A stretch of DNA of 64,000 nt, taken from the NCBI GenBank assembly GCA_021604005.1, contig BQIV01000003.1, positions 123,910-187,909 on the forward strand, read 5' to 3'. A program made the translations under genes and the position numbers. Each line of letters starts with the position of its first letter. Position 1 is the stretch's first letter. The notes beneath the pieces are model-generated. The model was not told where the DNA came from. It did no database searches and worked only from the letters and a program-made list of their open reading frames with translations. Source of the stretch: Nitrospirales bacterium (GTDB lineage: Bacteria > Nitrospirota > Nitrospiria > Nitrospirales > UBA8639). Below, piece by piece: positions 7,233-16,485 of this stretch.

Positions 7233-9178
7233 TCTTCCCGCCTTCGTGGTCGAAAAATATTGAGTAGAACGCCTAGTCCCATGATACCACCTCCGCCCCA
7301 GACCCAGAGAATAAGCGGATTGATCACTCCTCGAGCTACCGCGACTCCATCTGCCGACACATCCGGCATGGTCAGGAAAATGTGCCCCATATTGATGGCA
7401 TGAATCGCCGACTCTGTGGTCGGGCTCTGTGAAGCCGTATATACGCGTTTTTGTGGTCTAAGTTTTGTGATGACCTCATTGTCTTGTGTGACCTCGAATA
7501 CCCCTTCTTGCGCTGTCCAGTTTTTGCCTTCGACTTCATGAATATTCAAGAGTTTCATCTCATAGTCGGCGATGGAAAACGTATCTCCCACTTTCATGGA
7601 GACGACTTTTTCGGTTTGATAAATGGTGGACGCGATAATGCCGATGACCAAGATTAATACGCCGATATGGGTGACGAGGCTTGAATACCGGCGCTGATTA
7701 GCTGAGAAGGCTTTCAAAAACCCTTTAAAGAGATTGACATGTTCGCGATTCGCATACAGTTTGGAAATTTTCCCAAAATCGAGGAAAATAGCCGAACCGG
7801 AAAATCCGACAACAAACCCGCCCGCCAAGGCGTAAAGACTATGGATACCGGAGACAAGCAGGAGCACAACTGTCACAAGTCCGGCAATGAGCGGAACCAG
7901 AAAGTTTTTCTTTAAATTGCTGGCTGAAGCTTTGCGCCACGGAATATAGGGACCGATGCCCATGAGAAAGAGCAGGCCGAGGGCGATTGGCATAAACACC
8001 GCATTATAATACGGAGGGCCAACCGTCACTTTTCCTCCTTGCAGGGTTTCGACCATCAGGGGATAGAGCGTGCCGAGGAAGACCGTCGCGGCCGCGACCA
8101 GGAAGAACAAATTATTGAAGAGAAAGACGGATTCCCGTGAAATAAACGAGTCCATTTCGATCTGACTCTTGAGTTTTTTTGATTGAATGATCAAGGCCCC
8201 GAAGGCTGTGCCAATAATGGTTGTAATAAAAATAAGAATATAGAGGCCGCGTTCCGGGTCGGTTGCAAAGGTGTGGACGGAAGTGAGCACACCGCTTCTG
8301 ACTAAAAATGTGCCAATAAGCGACAGCGAAAACGTGACGATGATTAATAGTAAATTCCATACCTTGAACATTTTCCGCTTTTCTTGCACGAGAACGGAAT
8401 GCAAGTAGGCCGTTCCGACGAGCCAGGGCATAAACGATGCATTCTCAACGGGGTCCCATCCCCAGTAGCCTCCCCATCCGAGTTCGTAATAGGCCCAATA
8501 TCCTCCAAGTAGAATACCTGTTGTTAGGCAGAGCCATGCAAATATCGTCCATCGCTGCGTGACCTTAATCCATTCTTCACCAAGACGACCCGAAAACAGA
8601 GCGGCCATTGCGAAGGAAAAAGGAATGGAGAAGCCCACATACCCCATGTAGAGCATTGGAGGATGCATGACCATGGCTGGATCTTGAAGCAACGGATTGA
8701 GGTCCTTTCCGTCAAGCGGCGTGGGCACCAATCTGGCAAACGGGCTGGAGAGGAACACGATCAGGGAAAGAAACCCAAGCATGACGGCGGATTCAACCGC
8801 GATCAGATAGGGCATGATGGTCGGTTGAGTTCGCCAATGTAGCCAAACGGCTAAGGTGCTGAACGACGACAGGATAAAGGCCCAGAGGAGCAACGAGCCT
8901 TCATGTCCACCCCAGACGGCGGCGACGGTATAGAAAAACGGGAGTTTTGAATTGGAATTATTCGCGACGTAGAGGACTGAAAAGTCTCTCATGAGAAAGG
9001 CATACACAAGTGTCGCCATACCGACAAACAGCAGAACAAACGTCAGGGTAACGGCAATGCGGCCCACGCGTACCCAATCGGCATTGCGTGAACGGAGTGC
9101 CGCAATGGAGGAGCCAATTCCCAAGAGGGTGAGCACCCACGCAACGACTACGGAAAAATGACCAATCTCAATAATCAT
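7229..9178 (-). CDS. ccmF: Heme lyase subunit CcmF
   Basis: The 649-residue polytopic protein contains the tryptophan-rich WWD-type signature GGYWGWDPVENASFMPWLVG and the flanking conserved segments AAVWGGHEGSLLLW and FLVRSGVLTSVHTFA. A periplasmic domain lies near the C-terminus, before the last helix, as in CcmF. CcmF receives heme from holo-CcmE and ligates it to apocytochrome c with CcmH/I. The length is normal for the family. It is separated from ccmE by an unusually large 173-bp gap that holds no recognisable gene. Confidence 0.96.
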   Translation of the reverse strand: MIIEIGHFSVVVAWVLTLLGIGSSIAALRSRNADWVRVGRIAVTLTFVLLFVGMATLVYAFLMRDFSVLYVANNSNSKLPFFYTVAAVWGGHEGSLLLWAFILSSFSTLAVWLHWRTQPTIMPYLIAVESAVMLGFLSLIVFLSSPFARLVPTPLDGKDLNPLLQDPAMVMHPPMLYMGYVGFSIPFSFAMAALFSGRLGEEWIKVTQRWTIFAWLCLTTGILLGGYWAYYELGWGGYWGWDPVENASFMPWLVGTAYLHSVLVQEKRKMFKVWNLLLIIVTFSLSLIGTFLVRSGVLTSVHTFATDPERGLYILIFITTIIGTAFGALIIQSKKLKSQIEMDSFISRESVFLFNNLFFLVAAATVFLGTLYPLMVETLQGGKVTVGPPYYNAVFMPIALGLLFLMGIGPYIPWRKASASNLKKNFLVPLIAGLVTVVLLLVSGIHSLYALAGGFVVGFSGSAIFLDFGKISKLYANREHVNLFKGFLKAFSANQRRYSSLVTHIGVLILVIGIIASTIYQTEKVVSMKVGDTFSIADYEMKLLNIHEVEGKNWTAQEGVFEVTQDNEVITKLRPQKRVYTASQSPTTESAIHAINMGHIFLTMPDVSADGVAVARGVINPLILWVWGGGGIMGLGVLLNIFRPRRREE

Positions 9179-9351
9179 AGGGTGTTATATATTTCTCTTG
9201 CGGAAGTTTGAGGGAATGAAATGTGTGTGCACGATTTTCAGGAGATCCTACTGTCAGCCGTCAGTAGAAAGGAAGGAGGAGTTTCTGCTCATGATGCTAT
9301 ACCTTAGTCCTAGGCACCTTCTTCTCTGTATCCCTCTTACGATTCCTCCCG

Positions 9352-9807
9352 TTACGGAGAGAGCGTTTTCATGAAATCTTTTTTCGGTAATTCGACGCCG
9401 GCCCGTTTCATTTCAATGGGCATGTAGTCTTCAGAGTGTTTGGCCATGATCATCTTCGAATGAAAGATTTTATCGGACCGCCAGTGTCCTTCGGCTACGG
9501 CTCCTTGTCCTTCCTTGAAGAGATCAGGAGGGATACCTTGAAAGACTACAGGGATTGTGGCTTCTCCATCTGTAAGTTCAAAGGTCAAGCCTACGGGATC
9601 GGCCTGAGTTTTGATACTCTTTTTGACAACCATGCCTGCTACCCGGATTTTCTTCTGTGCTTGTTCTGCCGAAAAAGCACGAACTTCAGATGGTGTCACG
9701 AAATAGACAAGGTTCTCGCCAAAGTTTCCTAAGGCTAAGTAGCCCAGGGCTCCGGCGACAAGAAGAATACTCAGAATCAGACTAGTTTTTTTACCTGTGC
9801 TCCACAT
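9352..9807 (-). CDS. ccmE: Heme chaperone CcmE
   Basis: This is a 151-residue membrane-anchored OB-fold protein. It has an N-terminal helix, RVAGMVVKKSI, FELTDGEATIPVVFQGIPPD, and EGHWRSDKIFHSKMIMAKHS followed by EDYMP. The AKHSEDYMP segment aligns with the HxxxY motif of CcmE, in which the His binds heme covalently. CcmE carries heme from CcmABCD to CcmF in the periplasm. It overlaps the end of the upstream CcmE/CcmD-like gene by 17 bp. Confidence 0.93.
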   Translation of the reverse strand: MWSTGKKTSLILSILLVAGALGYLALGNFGENLVYFVTPSEVRAFSAEQAQKKIRVAGMVVKKSIKTQADPVGLTFELTDGEATIPVVFQGIPPDLFKEGQGAVAEGHWRSDKIFHSKMIMAKHSEDYMPIEMKRAGVELPKKDFMKTLSP

Positions 9808-10303
9808 GTGTCTCTAACTCGGGTTCATAGAGTTTGGATTCTTTGATTTCCTGAAACAAGCAGGTCACTTTGCGGCTCATGCTAAACACGCTCGCGACCA
9901 GCACGAGAAACGCAATGAGATAGGCGCTGGCGACGAAACCGTAATTTGTCACGAGCGCCGTGTCTTGGGCTTGAAACACTTGGGATCCTGAATCCCATCG
10001 GCCAATCAGGATCAGGGTCTTGAGTTCACGCAAGTTTTCCGGCGGTGGCCCTTGATACTGGACTTTGAGATGCTTTGTCTCACCAAGCAATTCAAATTCA
10101 GCATGCCCTTCTTCGGGGCTTCCGGTCAAGCTGCCGCTTCCGACCATGCCTTGCACTCGGAGCGTTGCATGTGAATGCTCGCCAGCAAGGACGGCTTCCG
10201 GGCTTATGCTCGCCAAGTGTTCTTGATAATTCTTGTTGGCAAGGACAGCCATGGTTATGGCCATCACGATCACGCCTGCCCATCTCAGATAGAATCCGGT
10301 CAT
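9791..10303 (-). CDS. CcmE-like OB-fold protein with CcmD-like C-terminal helix
   Basis: The 170-residue protein occupies the ccmD position between ccmC and ccmE. An N-terminal helix is followed by an OB-fold-like domain that tracks CcmE closely: VQGMVGSGSL, AEFELLGETKHLKVQYQGPP, LIGRWDSGSQVFQAQ. Where CcmE has its heme-binding His there is DTALVTNYG, so the ligand is absent. The chain then ends in YGFVASAYLIAFLVLVASVF and a basic tail, which resembles the small CcmD protein (conserved aromatic/Tyr, one helix, basic end). It overlaps ccmC by 4 bp and ccmE by 17 bp. I infer a fusion of a heme-less CcmE paralogue with CcmD; no separate ccmD is visible. Confidence 0.75.
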   Translation of the reverse strand: MTGFYLRWAGVIVMAITMAVLANKNYQEHLASISPEAVLAGEHSHATLRVQGMVGSGSLTGSPEEGHAEFELLGETKHLKVQYQGPPPENLRELKTLILIGRWDSGSQVFQAQDTALVTNYGFVASAYLIAFLVLVASVFSMSRKVTCLFQEIKESKLYEPELETHVEHR

Positions 10304-11025
10304 GAGCTGGTTTGGGTGAGGTGTACTTGGCTGAGAAGGCGTCCTTTTTTAGCCTGCAGCAGATTCGTTAAGTATAGCATTTGCGTTCGAACCATGAGCA
10401 TGTAGAGAAATAACAGATTGAGCCCAAGACTCATGATCGATAAAGGCAACAGGATATCCCCTGTCATACTCACCCCCCGCATTGAAATCGATAGCGGTTG
10501 ATGGAGCGAACGCCACCATTCGGCCGAAAAATAGATAATAGGCAAGTCAATGCCACCGACAATGGCTAGCACCGCAGCGTACCGTCCTTCTTTATCAGGA
10601 TCTTCTACAAAGGTTCGTAGCATGAGGTATCCTGAGGCAATGAGCAGCAGGATGGCAAATGAGATCAGTTTGGGATCCCACGTCCACCAGGTGTTCCAGG
10701 TGGGTTTTGCCCAAATTGCTCCGGTAATCAGGGATAATGCGGTAAAGATGACGGTAAGGCCTGCAGCCGCTTGGCACATATTATCGACGAGCGGGTCTCG
10801 TTTCCAGAGATACCAGAGACTGCCTAAAAAGAGTGACGCATAGGCCATGAGGGACGTATGGGCAAGGGGAACATGCACATACATGATACGGACGACCTCC
10901 CCTTGGTAGTAATCGGGAGGGGAGTCGAAGAGGCCCAAATAGAGTCCATAAAATATGCAGAACGCCGCAGCCGCACCAAACCATCCCTTAAACCGTTGAA
11001 TGCGTCTAATAATTCGATTCATCAT
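10300..11025 (-). CDS. ccmC: Heme exporter/handling protein CcmC
   Basis: The 241-residue protein has six predicted membrane helices and the tryptophan-rich periplasmic motif WAKPTWNTWWTWDPKLIS. The two conserved histidines that flank it appear as MYVHVPLAH and EWWRSLHQP. CcmC loads heme onto CcmE together with CcmD and the CcmAB ATPase. The length is typical. It lies 80 bp after ccmB on the same strand and overlaps the following gene by 4 bp. Confidence 0.95.
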   Translation of the reverse strand: MMNRIIRRIQRFKGWFGAAAAFCIFYGLYLGLFDSPPDYYQGEVVRIMYVHVPLAHTSLMAYASLFLGSLWYLWKRDPLVDNMCQAAAGLTVIFTALSLITGAIWAKPTWNTWWTWDPKLISFAILLLIASGYLMLRTFVEDPDKEGRYAAVLAIVGGIDLPIIYFSAEWWRSLHQPLSISMRGVSMTGDILLPLSIMSLGLNLLFLYMLMVRTQMLYLTNLLQAKKGRLLSQVHLTQTSS

Positions 11026-11105
11026 GGTAAGGCCGAAGGCATCGTGACGAGCGTTCTTGCGGAATCTGAACCTGTAAGATTCCCTAGTGAGGATTATACC
11101 GGAGG

Positions 11106-11783
11106 CTATGAATCCAGAATCAACTCAAATAACCAAAAAGACACGACCGTGAAGATGACATCAAAAATTGTCAGTAATTCTATCCAGTGAAAATACAGCG
11201 TCAAGGGCTGAGCATTGAGTGCGCCTCGTGTGGACTCAACCGCGGCAATCATCACTGGAATGGCCAATGGGAGTAGCAGAACAGGAAGCATGACTTCCCT
11301 TGCACGAATCTGAACGGTCAGTGCCGAAAACAACGTCCCAACGGCCGATAGGCCCAATGTTGCTAATAAAAAGATTAACAGAAGAAGGCCAATTTCTTCA
11401 ACAATATTCAGATTGAAGAAGAGGACGAACAAGGGAAACAGCATGACTTCCACGACGAGCATGAATAATAAATTCCCGAGCATCTTGCCAAGATAGATGG
11501 CCCCTTTCGGGGTCGGACTCATCTGAAGATATTCAAGGGCGTCGTTTTGCAGTTCTGCGGAGAAGGATTTCCCCAAGCCAATGATGCCGGTAAAGGCAAA
11601 AGAGACCCAGATAATGCCAGCGATTAACTGTTGCGCGGCATCTTGATCCATGGCGAAGCTAAAGCTGAACACAAGAATGACGATTAGGGCAAAGAACAGC
11701 ATGGAAGACAGGGTCTCCCGGCTTCGCATTTCACTAATCAGGTCTTTCCAGACCACCCATTGAATTACTCTAAGAAATGTCAT
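11106..11783 (-). CDS. ccmB: Heme exporter permease CcmB
   Basis: The 225-residue protein has six hydrophobic helices and the CcmB pattern WKDLISEMRSRETLSSMLFF near the N-terminus, then WVSFAFTGIIGLGKSFSAEL, NDALEYLQMSPTPKGAIYLG and AREVMLPVLLLPLAIPVMIA. It is the membrane partner of the CcmA ATPase in the complex that releases holo-CcmE from CcmCD. Its start lies inside the end of ccmA (14-bp overlap), so translational coupling is likely. Confidence 0.94.
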   Translation of the reverse strand: MTFLRVIQWVVWKDLISEMRSRETLSSMLFFALIVILVFSFSFAMDQDAAQQLIAGIIWVSFAFTGIIGLGKSFSAELQNDALEYLQMSPTPKGAIYLGKMLGNLLFMLVVEVMLFPLFVLFFNLNIVEEIGLLLLIFLLATLGLSAVGTLFSALTVQIRAREVMLPVLLLPLAIPVMIAAVESTRGALNAQPLTLYFHWIELLTIFDVIFTVVSFWLFELILDS

Positions 11784-12441
11784 GTGCTGGGTGCTGGTCT
11801 GTGTGTGAAAAAGTCAGAAGGCCTCGATTGAGAAGGCCTGTTCGGTGAGCCACGAGATGGGCTTTTTCTCGATCATGCGTGGTCATAAACACCATGCCTG
11901 CTCGTTGTGTCACTTCGCGAATGATCTGATTGGTCACCTGGACGCCTCCTTCGTCTAAGGCATTATAGGGTTCGTCTAACAAGAGGACTTGCGGTTGCGC
12001 GAGAATGACTTTCGCTAAGGCAAGACGGCGTTTCATCCCTGCGGAAAAGTTTCGTGTCTTCATGTCGCTGAAGGCTCCAAGGCTGACCTGGTCTAAGGCG
12101 ACTTTCAATGCTCGATGAGATGGGTATTGTCCACGCATGGCCATGGCAAAGCGAAGGTTTTCCTGTGCATCCAGGTCATCATATAAGTGTGAGCCGTGAG
12201 CCAGAAACATGGTAACCTGACGGACGGATTCTTTTTCCGTGACGCCATCATGGCCGAGGACCGTAAAGCTGCCACTTGTCGGTCTGACCAGTGTCGCTAA
12301 GATGCGGAGAAGCGTGGTTTTTCCGGCTCCATTTGATCCGAAAAGGGCAAAGCATTCACCCGTTGGAATCTCAAAAGAGAGATCCTCAAATATTCGATAG
12401 TTTCCAAATGATTTACTGAGGTGGAATGTCTGGATGGCCAT
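11770..12441 (-). CDS. ccmA: Heme exporter ATP-binding protein CcmA
   Basis: This is a 223-residue ABC ATPase: Walker A LFGSNGAGKTTLLRIL, signature NFSAGMKRRLALAKVIL (FSAG in place of LSGG), Walker B VLLLDEPYNALD and the switch histidine in MTTHD. It is the first gene of a minus-strand ccmABC-X-EFGHI run in which most junctions overlap. It powers release of holo-CcmE. Its assignment as CcmA rather than a generic ABC ATPase rests on its coupling to ccmB. Confidence 0.94.
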   Translation of the reverse strand: MAIQTFHLSKSFGNYRIFEDLSFEIPTGECFALFGSNGAGKTTLLRILATLVRPTSGSFTVLGHDGVTEKESVRQVTMFLAHGSHLYDDLDAQENLRFAMAMRGQYPSHRALKVALDQVSLGAFSDMKTRNFSAGMKRRLALAKVILAQPQVLLLDEPYNALDEGGVQVTNQIIREVTQRAGMVFMTTHDREKAHLVAHRTGLLNRGLLTFSHTDQHPAHDIS

Positions 12442-12679
12442 TGTGAACGTGTCGAAGATTACATGCGGCGTCCTAGACGTTTCAAGAATGAAGACATGCT
12501 ATACATTGAATCATTGTGGGAGTGTCCGATTGCACTATAGCCTAGGTAACCGAACTTACGCCACGTCTACCGATGGGAATCTTGATTAACATTAATCTCA
12601 GGAAGTCCTGGTGTGGTATACTTATGAGGTGCGGTGTGTTGACGGCCTAATTAGCTAGATTTATATTGAGTTGAATTTC

Positions 12680-13294
12680 ATGAATGCCTACCCTTCAATG
12701 GTCGCTCATTTTCGAATGGTTCTTCTGGGGATGGTCTGTCTGCTCATGCCTATCTGGGGCTGTGATTCCGGATATTCCGGGCTTTCTGACGTGTCTTCGA
12801 ATGATCAGCAGATGCAAGTCAAGCGTGGGTGGCCAACTATCGGGGCGCCCTCACCTCCATTCACGCTGAAGAATATGGAAGGCAAGTCCGTCAGCTTGTC
12901 AGATTTTAGTGGGAAAGTTGTCTTACTCAACTTTTGGGCAACGTGGTGCGGTCCCTGTCGAGTAGAGATGCCGGCCATGGAAGCCCTGTATCGAGAGATG
13001 CAGAGTCAAGGATTGGAAATTGTCGCGGTTTCAGTCGATGCGCAAGGCCCCGAAGTCACCAAACCCTTCCAGGAGGCCATGGGATTGACCTTTCCAATTT
13101 TGCATGATCCTGAGTATGAAGTGGGATTGGAGTATGGAGCTCGAACGCTTCCGATCAGTTATGTCATTGATCGGAAAGGAATTATTCAACATCGGGTATT
13201 CGGCGCTCGTGACTGGAACGGTCAGGAGGCAAGAAAACTAATTCAGGCACTCCTCGATCCTCCTCCGGCATTGGACTACGATGGACTCCTTTAA
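12680..13294 (+). CDS. TlpA/ResA-type thioredoxin-like protein
   Basis: From the ATG at 12680 the 204-residue product has an N-terminal hydrophobic segment ending PIWGCDSG, which may act as a lipoprotein signal though the residues before the Cys are not ideal. A thioredoxin fold follows with active site NFWATWCGPCRVEMPAME and the cis-Pro region ARTLPISYVIDRKGIIQHRV. Such proteins reduce periplasmic disulfides for cytochrome c maturation or oxidative repair. The gene diverges from the ccm operon and overlaps the following ccdA by 14 bp, so electrons probably pass from CcdA to this protein. An in-frame TTG three codons earlier is a weaker start. Confidence 0.88.
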   Translation: MNAYPSMVAHFRMVLLGMVCLLMPIWGCDSGYSGLSDVSSNDQQMQVKRGWPTIGAPSPPFTLKNMEGKSVSLSDFSGKVVLLNFWATWCGPCRVEMPAMEALYREMQSQGLEIVAVSVDAQGPEVTKPFQEAMGLTFPILHDPEYEVGLEYGARTLPISYVIDRKGIIQHRVFGARDWNGQEARKLIQALLDPPPALDYDGLL

Positions 13295-14027
13295 TCAAGT
13301 TTCTCTCTTGGCCGCATTTACCGCCGGCTTCCTTTCGTTTATTTCCCCATGTGTACTTCCGTTAGTGCCTTCCTATCTCTCGTACATCACGGGCTTGTCC
13401 GTAGAGGAACTCTCCAATGTTCGTGAGCGGGAGCGGTTTCGGAAGTCAATCATGATCAATTCATTGCTGTTTATCGCCGGGTTTTCCTCGGTGTTTATTG
13501 CTTTTGGGGCATCAGCAAGTTTTATCGGGCAATTGCTGTATCAGTATCAAGACCTCATCCGAAAGGTCGGGGGGGTGCTTATTGCCGTGTTTGGGCTCTA
13601 CCTCATGGGTGTACTTAAGATGCGGTTCTTCATGACTGAACGGAAGCTGTTGCATTTCGAAAAACGGCCATTGGGATATATTGGATCGTTTCTCGTCGGG
13701 ACGGCATTTGCCGCAGGCTGGACGCCATGCGTGGGACCTGTTCTGGGTGGGATTCTGGCCTATGCGAGTACGACGGAGTCGATGCAGGATGGTATTGTGC
13801 TTTTAACGTCGTATTCAGTGGGTTTGGGGTTACCGTTTTTTCTTACGGCGTTTGGCGTGGATAGCTTTCTGACACATTTTAAAAATTTCCGGCATTACCT
13901 CGGCGGGGTTTCGATTGTCAGCGGAGCACTCATGGTTGCGATTGGCGTGATGTTATATGCGAATTCCGTCACCATGGTTACGAGTTTTCTAGAACGAAAT
14001 GGCATAGGATGGTATGTCGGACAATAG
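13281..14027 (+). CDS. ccdA: Cytochrome c biogenesis thiol transporter CcdA (DsbD membrane domain)
   Basis: The 248-residue, six-helix protein has the two conserved Cys-Pro motifs of CcdA: FLSFISPCVLPLVPSYLSYI in helix 1 and GTAFAAGWTPCVGPVLGGIL in helix 4. The two cysteines relay electrons from cytoplasmic thioredoxin to periplasmic thioredoxin-like proteins. It overlaps the upstream TlpA-type gene by 14 bp. Together with the divergent ccm operon, which encodes CcmG and CcmH, this forms a complete maturation locus. Confidence 0.93.
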   Translation: MDSFNQVSLLAAFTAGFLSFISPCVLPLVPSYLSYITGLSVEELSNVRERERFRKSIMINSLLFIAGFSSVFIAFGASASFIGQLLYQYQDLIRKVGGVLIAVFGLYLMGVLKMRFFMTERKLLHFEKRPLGYIGSFLVGTAFAAGWTPCVGPVLGGILAYASTTESMQDGIVLLTSYSVGLGLPFFLTAFGVDSFLTHFKNFRHYLGGVSIVSGALMVAIGVMLYANSVTMVTSFLERNGIGWYVGQ

Positions 14028-14117
14028 TCTCTCTCTTTCCCCTAGGTTCTAACTAAACCAAGAACATACTAACTAAGGGGCATTTCCCCAAAAAGGGCAG
14101 GTCCTATTGACAGTCGA

Positions 14118-14140
14118 GTGACGAAATACGAGCGACGCTC
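14118..14140. repeat. Short repeat unit related to 28861-28984
   Basis: The sequence GACGAAATACGAGCGACGCT immediately downstream of the bamD stop matches the repeat units found between genes at 28861-28984. It probably represents the same intergenic repeat family at the 3' end of a gene. Confidence 0.5.
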
Positions 14141-14144
14141 TCTT

Positions 14145-15134
14145 CTAACACCATTGACCGGGCTGACAGGTTGCGTCTGATGATGTATTAGACAAGAATG
14201 GAGAAATTGGCCGAGGCAAAGGTGTGAGTGATGACGATTCGCACCATGAGCCAATGGAACATTTGGACGGTGCGTGGGCTGATTGCCGTGTCGTAATGTC
14301 CTCTATTGGCGGCAACGCCAGAATATCCATTGGGGATAAGGCCGGTTCGACTTTCGCGAGTCTGATCGGAGCTTCTGGTTCAGTTGGCATTTCTGGAACG
14401 TCAAGATTCGGATGGTTGTTTTGCAACGTGGCGAGCATCTGCATGCCACGATCATAAAATGGGTGGTCTTGGTGCTGTTTGGCTAGGTCGACGAGCCAAT
14501 CTTTCGCCCATTCTATATTCCCCAGCTTTTCATACGTTTCGGCTAAGTAATATTTGGCTTCACCTGCCGTTTCTTGTTGCGGATAGTGTTCGACGATCTG
14601 TTTGAATCGATGGGCTGCGGCCAGATACGATTCCCGGTTGTAATAAAACTGTCCAACGAATAAATCATGTAAGGCTAAATGTTTCTTACAGGATGTGATT
14701 TTTTCGTGAGCCTCCGCTTCGTACCGGCTGTCAGGAAACTCTGCGACAAGTTTTTGAAAAGCGGCTAGGGACTCTTGAATGGGTTCTGGATCTCGATCGA
14801 TGGTTTTAAATCGTTTATAGTGGCTCATGGCAATTTTGTATTGCGCATAGGGGGCTAGCATATGGTTACGATGGAGATCGAGGAAATGTTTGTATTCGAC
14901 AATGGATTCGAGGAATGATTCTTTTTCAAAATACGCTTCAGCGCGTTTCATAATGACATTGGGATCGTAATTCATTTCAATCGAATCACCCACAAAAATT
15001 TGTTCATCTGTGCCGCTCAATGCCACCTGGGGGTCTGGAGCGGTAGAATCTGGAGTTGACGAGCAGCCGGTTGCAAGGATGCCGCATAGCACACTGATGG
15101 CAAGCAATGTGGTGACGATAGATTGTGATTTCAT
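14145..15134 (-). CDS. bamD: BamD-type outer membrane assembly lipoprotein
   Basis: From the ATG at 15134 the 329-residue protein starts with a lipoprotein signal ending LCGILATGCSS. It continues with tetratricopeptide-like helices typical of BamD: MKRAEAYFEKESFLESIVEY, KLVAEFPDSRYEAEAHEKIT, VGQFYYNRESYLAAAHRFKQ and AGEAKYYLAETYEKLGNIEW. BamD is the essential lipoprotein partner of BamA in outer-membrane protein insertion. The C-terminal ~70 residues are Pro/Ser-rich and low in homology signal. The longer upstream frame adds 28 residues before the signal peptide and is rejected. Other TPR lipoproteins (YbgF/CpoB-like) are less likely. Confidence 0.82.
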   Translation of the reverse strand: MKSQSIVTTLLAISVLCGILATGCSSTPDSTAPDPQVALSGTDEQIFVGDSIEMNYDPNVIMKRAEAYFEKESFLESIVEYKHFLDLHRNHMLAPYAQYKIAMSHYKRFKTIDRDPEPIQESLAAFQKLVAEFPDSRYEAEAHEKITSCKKHLALHDLFVGQFYYNRESYLAAAHRFKQIVEHYPQQETAGEAKYYLAETYEKLGNIEWAKDWLVDLAKQHQDHPFYDRGMQMLATLQNNHPNLDVPEMPTEPEAPIRLAKVEPALSPMDILALPPIEDITTRQSAHAPSKCSIGSWCESSSLTPLPRPISPFLSNTSSDATCQPGQWC

Positions 15135-15319
15135 AGTTAGCAGGGACCTACACGTGTTGGGATTTAAGGAGTACGCTTCATTGTTTAGCTTAACACAAAA
15201 AACATGCCACGCTACCAAAGACGTGATAATTAAAGCAAATTCGGTACAGCACTGCGTATGGCCTTGATGTTTTTTCGCGTCACTGTGCGATATGTCCTAC
15301 ATGCGAGAGTACTACTATT

Positions 15320-16330
15320 GTGAAGAAACCGTCTGAAATGCCTGGAACAACAATTATCGGAACAGGATCCTGTTTACCCTCTCGTGTTGTCCTGAATAAG
15401 GAGATAGCCACGAGACTTGGTCTGGAAGAGGTCTATATCTATCGAGTCTCGGGAATTCGTGCACGACATTGGGCGAGTGAGGCGGATGAATGCTCCGTGT
15501 TGGGGGAACAGGCCGCTCGGCAGGCGCTTGAGCAAGCCGGGCTGCACGCTGGCGAGATCGATACGATTCTATGTTCGACAACGTCGCCGGAGATGGGGGC
15601 TTTCCCCTCCACGGCTAGCCTGTTGCAACGTCGTCTCGGAGTCAGGGGAGCTAGTGCCTTTGATTTCAGTGCCTCGTGTTCCGGTTTTTTGTATGGGTTG
15701 TCCATGGCTGATTCCTTGATCCGGTCAGGCCAGAGTGAGCGATGTCTGGTTGTGGCGGCGGAAATAAAGTCGCGATATTTAGATTCCAGCGATAGGGCCA
15801 CATCCATGCTGTTTGGCGATGGGGCTGGGGCTGCCGTTCTCTCCAAAAGTCAAGACTCGCATATCGGTATACTACGCATTCGAGTGTTTGCGGATGGACG
15901 ACATGCACATCTCGTACGTATTCCCGCAGGCGGGTCTCGTGAGCCCATGTCTGCTGATACGATCAAAGAAAAACGTCATACCCTTCGATTGGAGGGAGCT
16001 TCCTTGTTTCGTGTGGCGATCAAGCAGCTGGCTCCAGCCCTGCAAGAGCTTCTGGCGATGAACCATCTTACGATTGATGATGTCGATCATGTCATGTTCC
16101 ACCAAGCCAATAGTCGAATTTTGGCAAAACTTGCGAGTCGTTTGAACATTCCCACTCACTGTCTGTTTTCCGTAATTGAACAGACGGGCAATACCTCATC
16201 GGCTTCATTGCCAATCACATTGGATGTTGCCAATCGTCAAGGGCGTCTGAAGCCTGGTCAGCTTATCCTTCTTGGAACAATTGGGGGAGGGTTGACCTGG
16301 GGAGGTGCGTTGATACGATGGAGTGGTTGA
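15320..16330 (+). CDS. fabH: 3-oxoacyl-ACP synthase III (FabH)
   Basis: The 336-residue thiolase-fold enzyme contains the full FabH triad: the nucleophile in FDFSASCSGFLYG (Cys ~120), the His in VMFHQANSRIL, and the Asn in EQTGNTSSASLPI. It condenses acetyl-CoA or another primer with malonyl-ACP to start fatty acid synthesis. The length is typical. It stands upstream of pyrF with a 155-bp gap and is not in a visible fab cluster, so a specialised KAS III with another primer remains possible. Confidence 0.92.
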   Translation: MKKPSEMPGTTIIGTGSCLPSRVVLNKEIATRLGLEEVYIYRVSGIRARHWASEADECSVLGEQAARQALEQAGLHAGEIDTILCSTTSPEMGAFPSTASLLQRRLGVRGASAFDFSASCSGFLYGLSMADSLIRSGQSERCLVVAAEIKSRYLDSSDRATSMLFGDGAGAAVLSKSQDSHIGILRIRVFADGRHAHLVRIPAGGSREPMSADTIKEKRHTLRLEGASLFRVAIKQLAPALQELLAMNHLTIDDVDHVMFHQANSRILAKLASRLNIPTHCLFSVIEQTGNTSSASLPITLDVANRQGRLKPGQLILLGTIGGGLTWGGALIRWSG

Positions 16331-16485
16331 TGAGCACTAGAACCGTTGAGCCGAGCCATGCCGCTAGGTGTGTATTGACGAGCGGGAATCGTTCTCGTAC
16401 GGTGTTCATGGCAAATGCTGGCCGTGTGCATGTCTGAACACCACGAATTTTTTGCGTAGACAAAAGGACCGCAGAGGGTAGATGC

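Noticed and set aside
15135..15218. Upstream extension of bamD
   Set aside because: It would precede the lipoprotein signal peptide, which begins at MKSQSIV.
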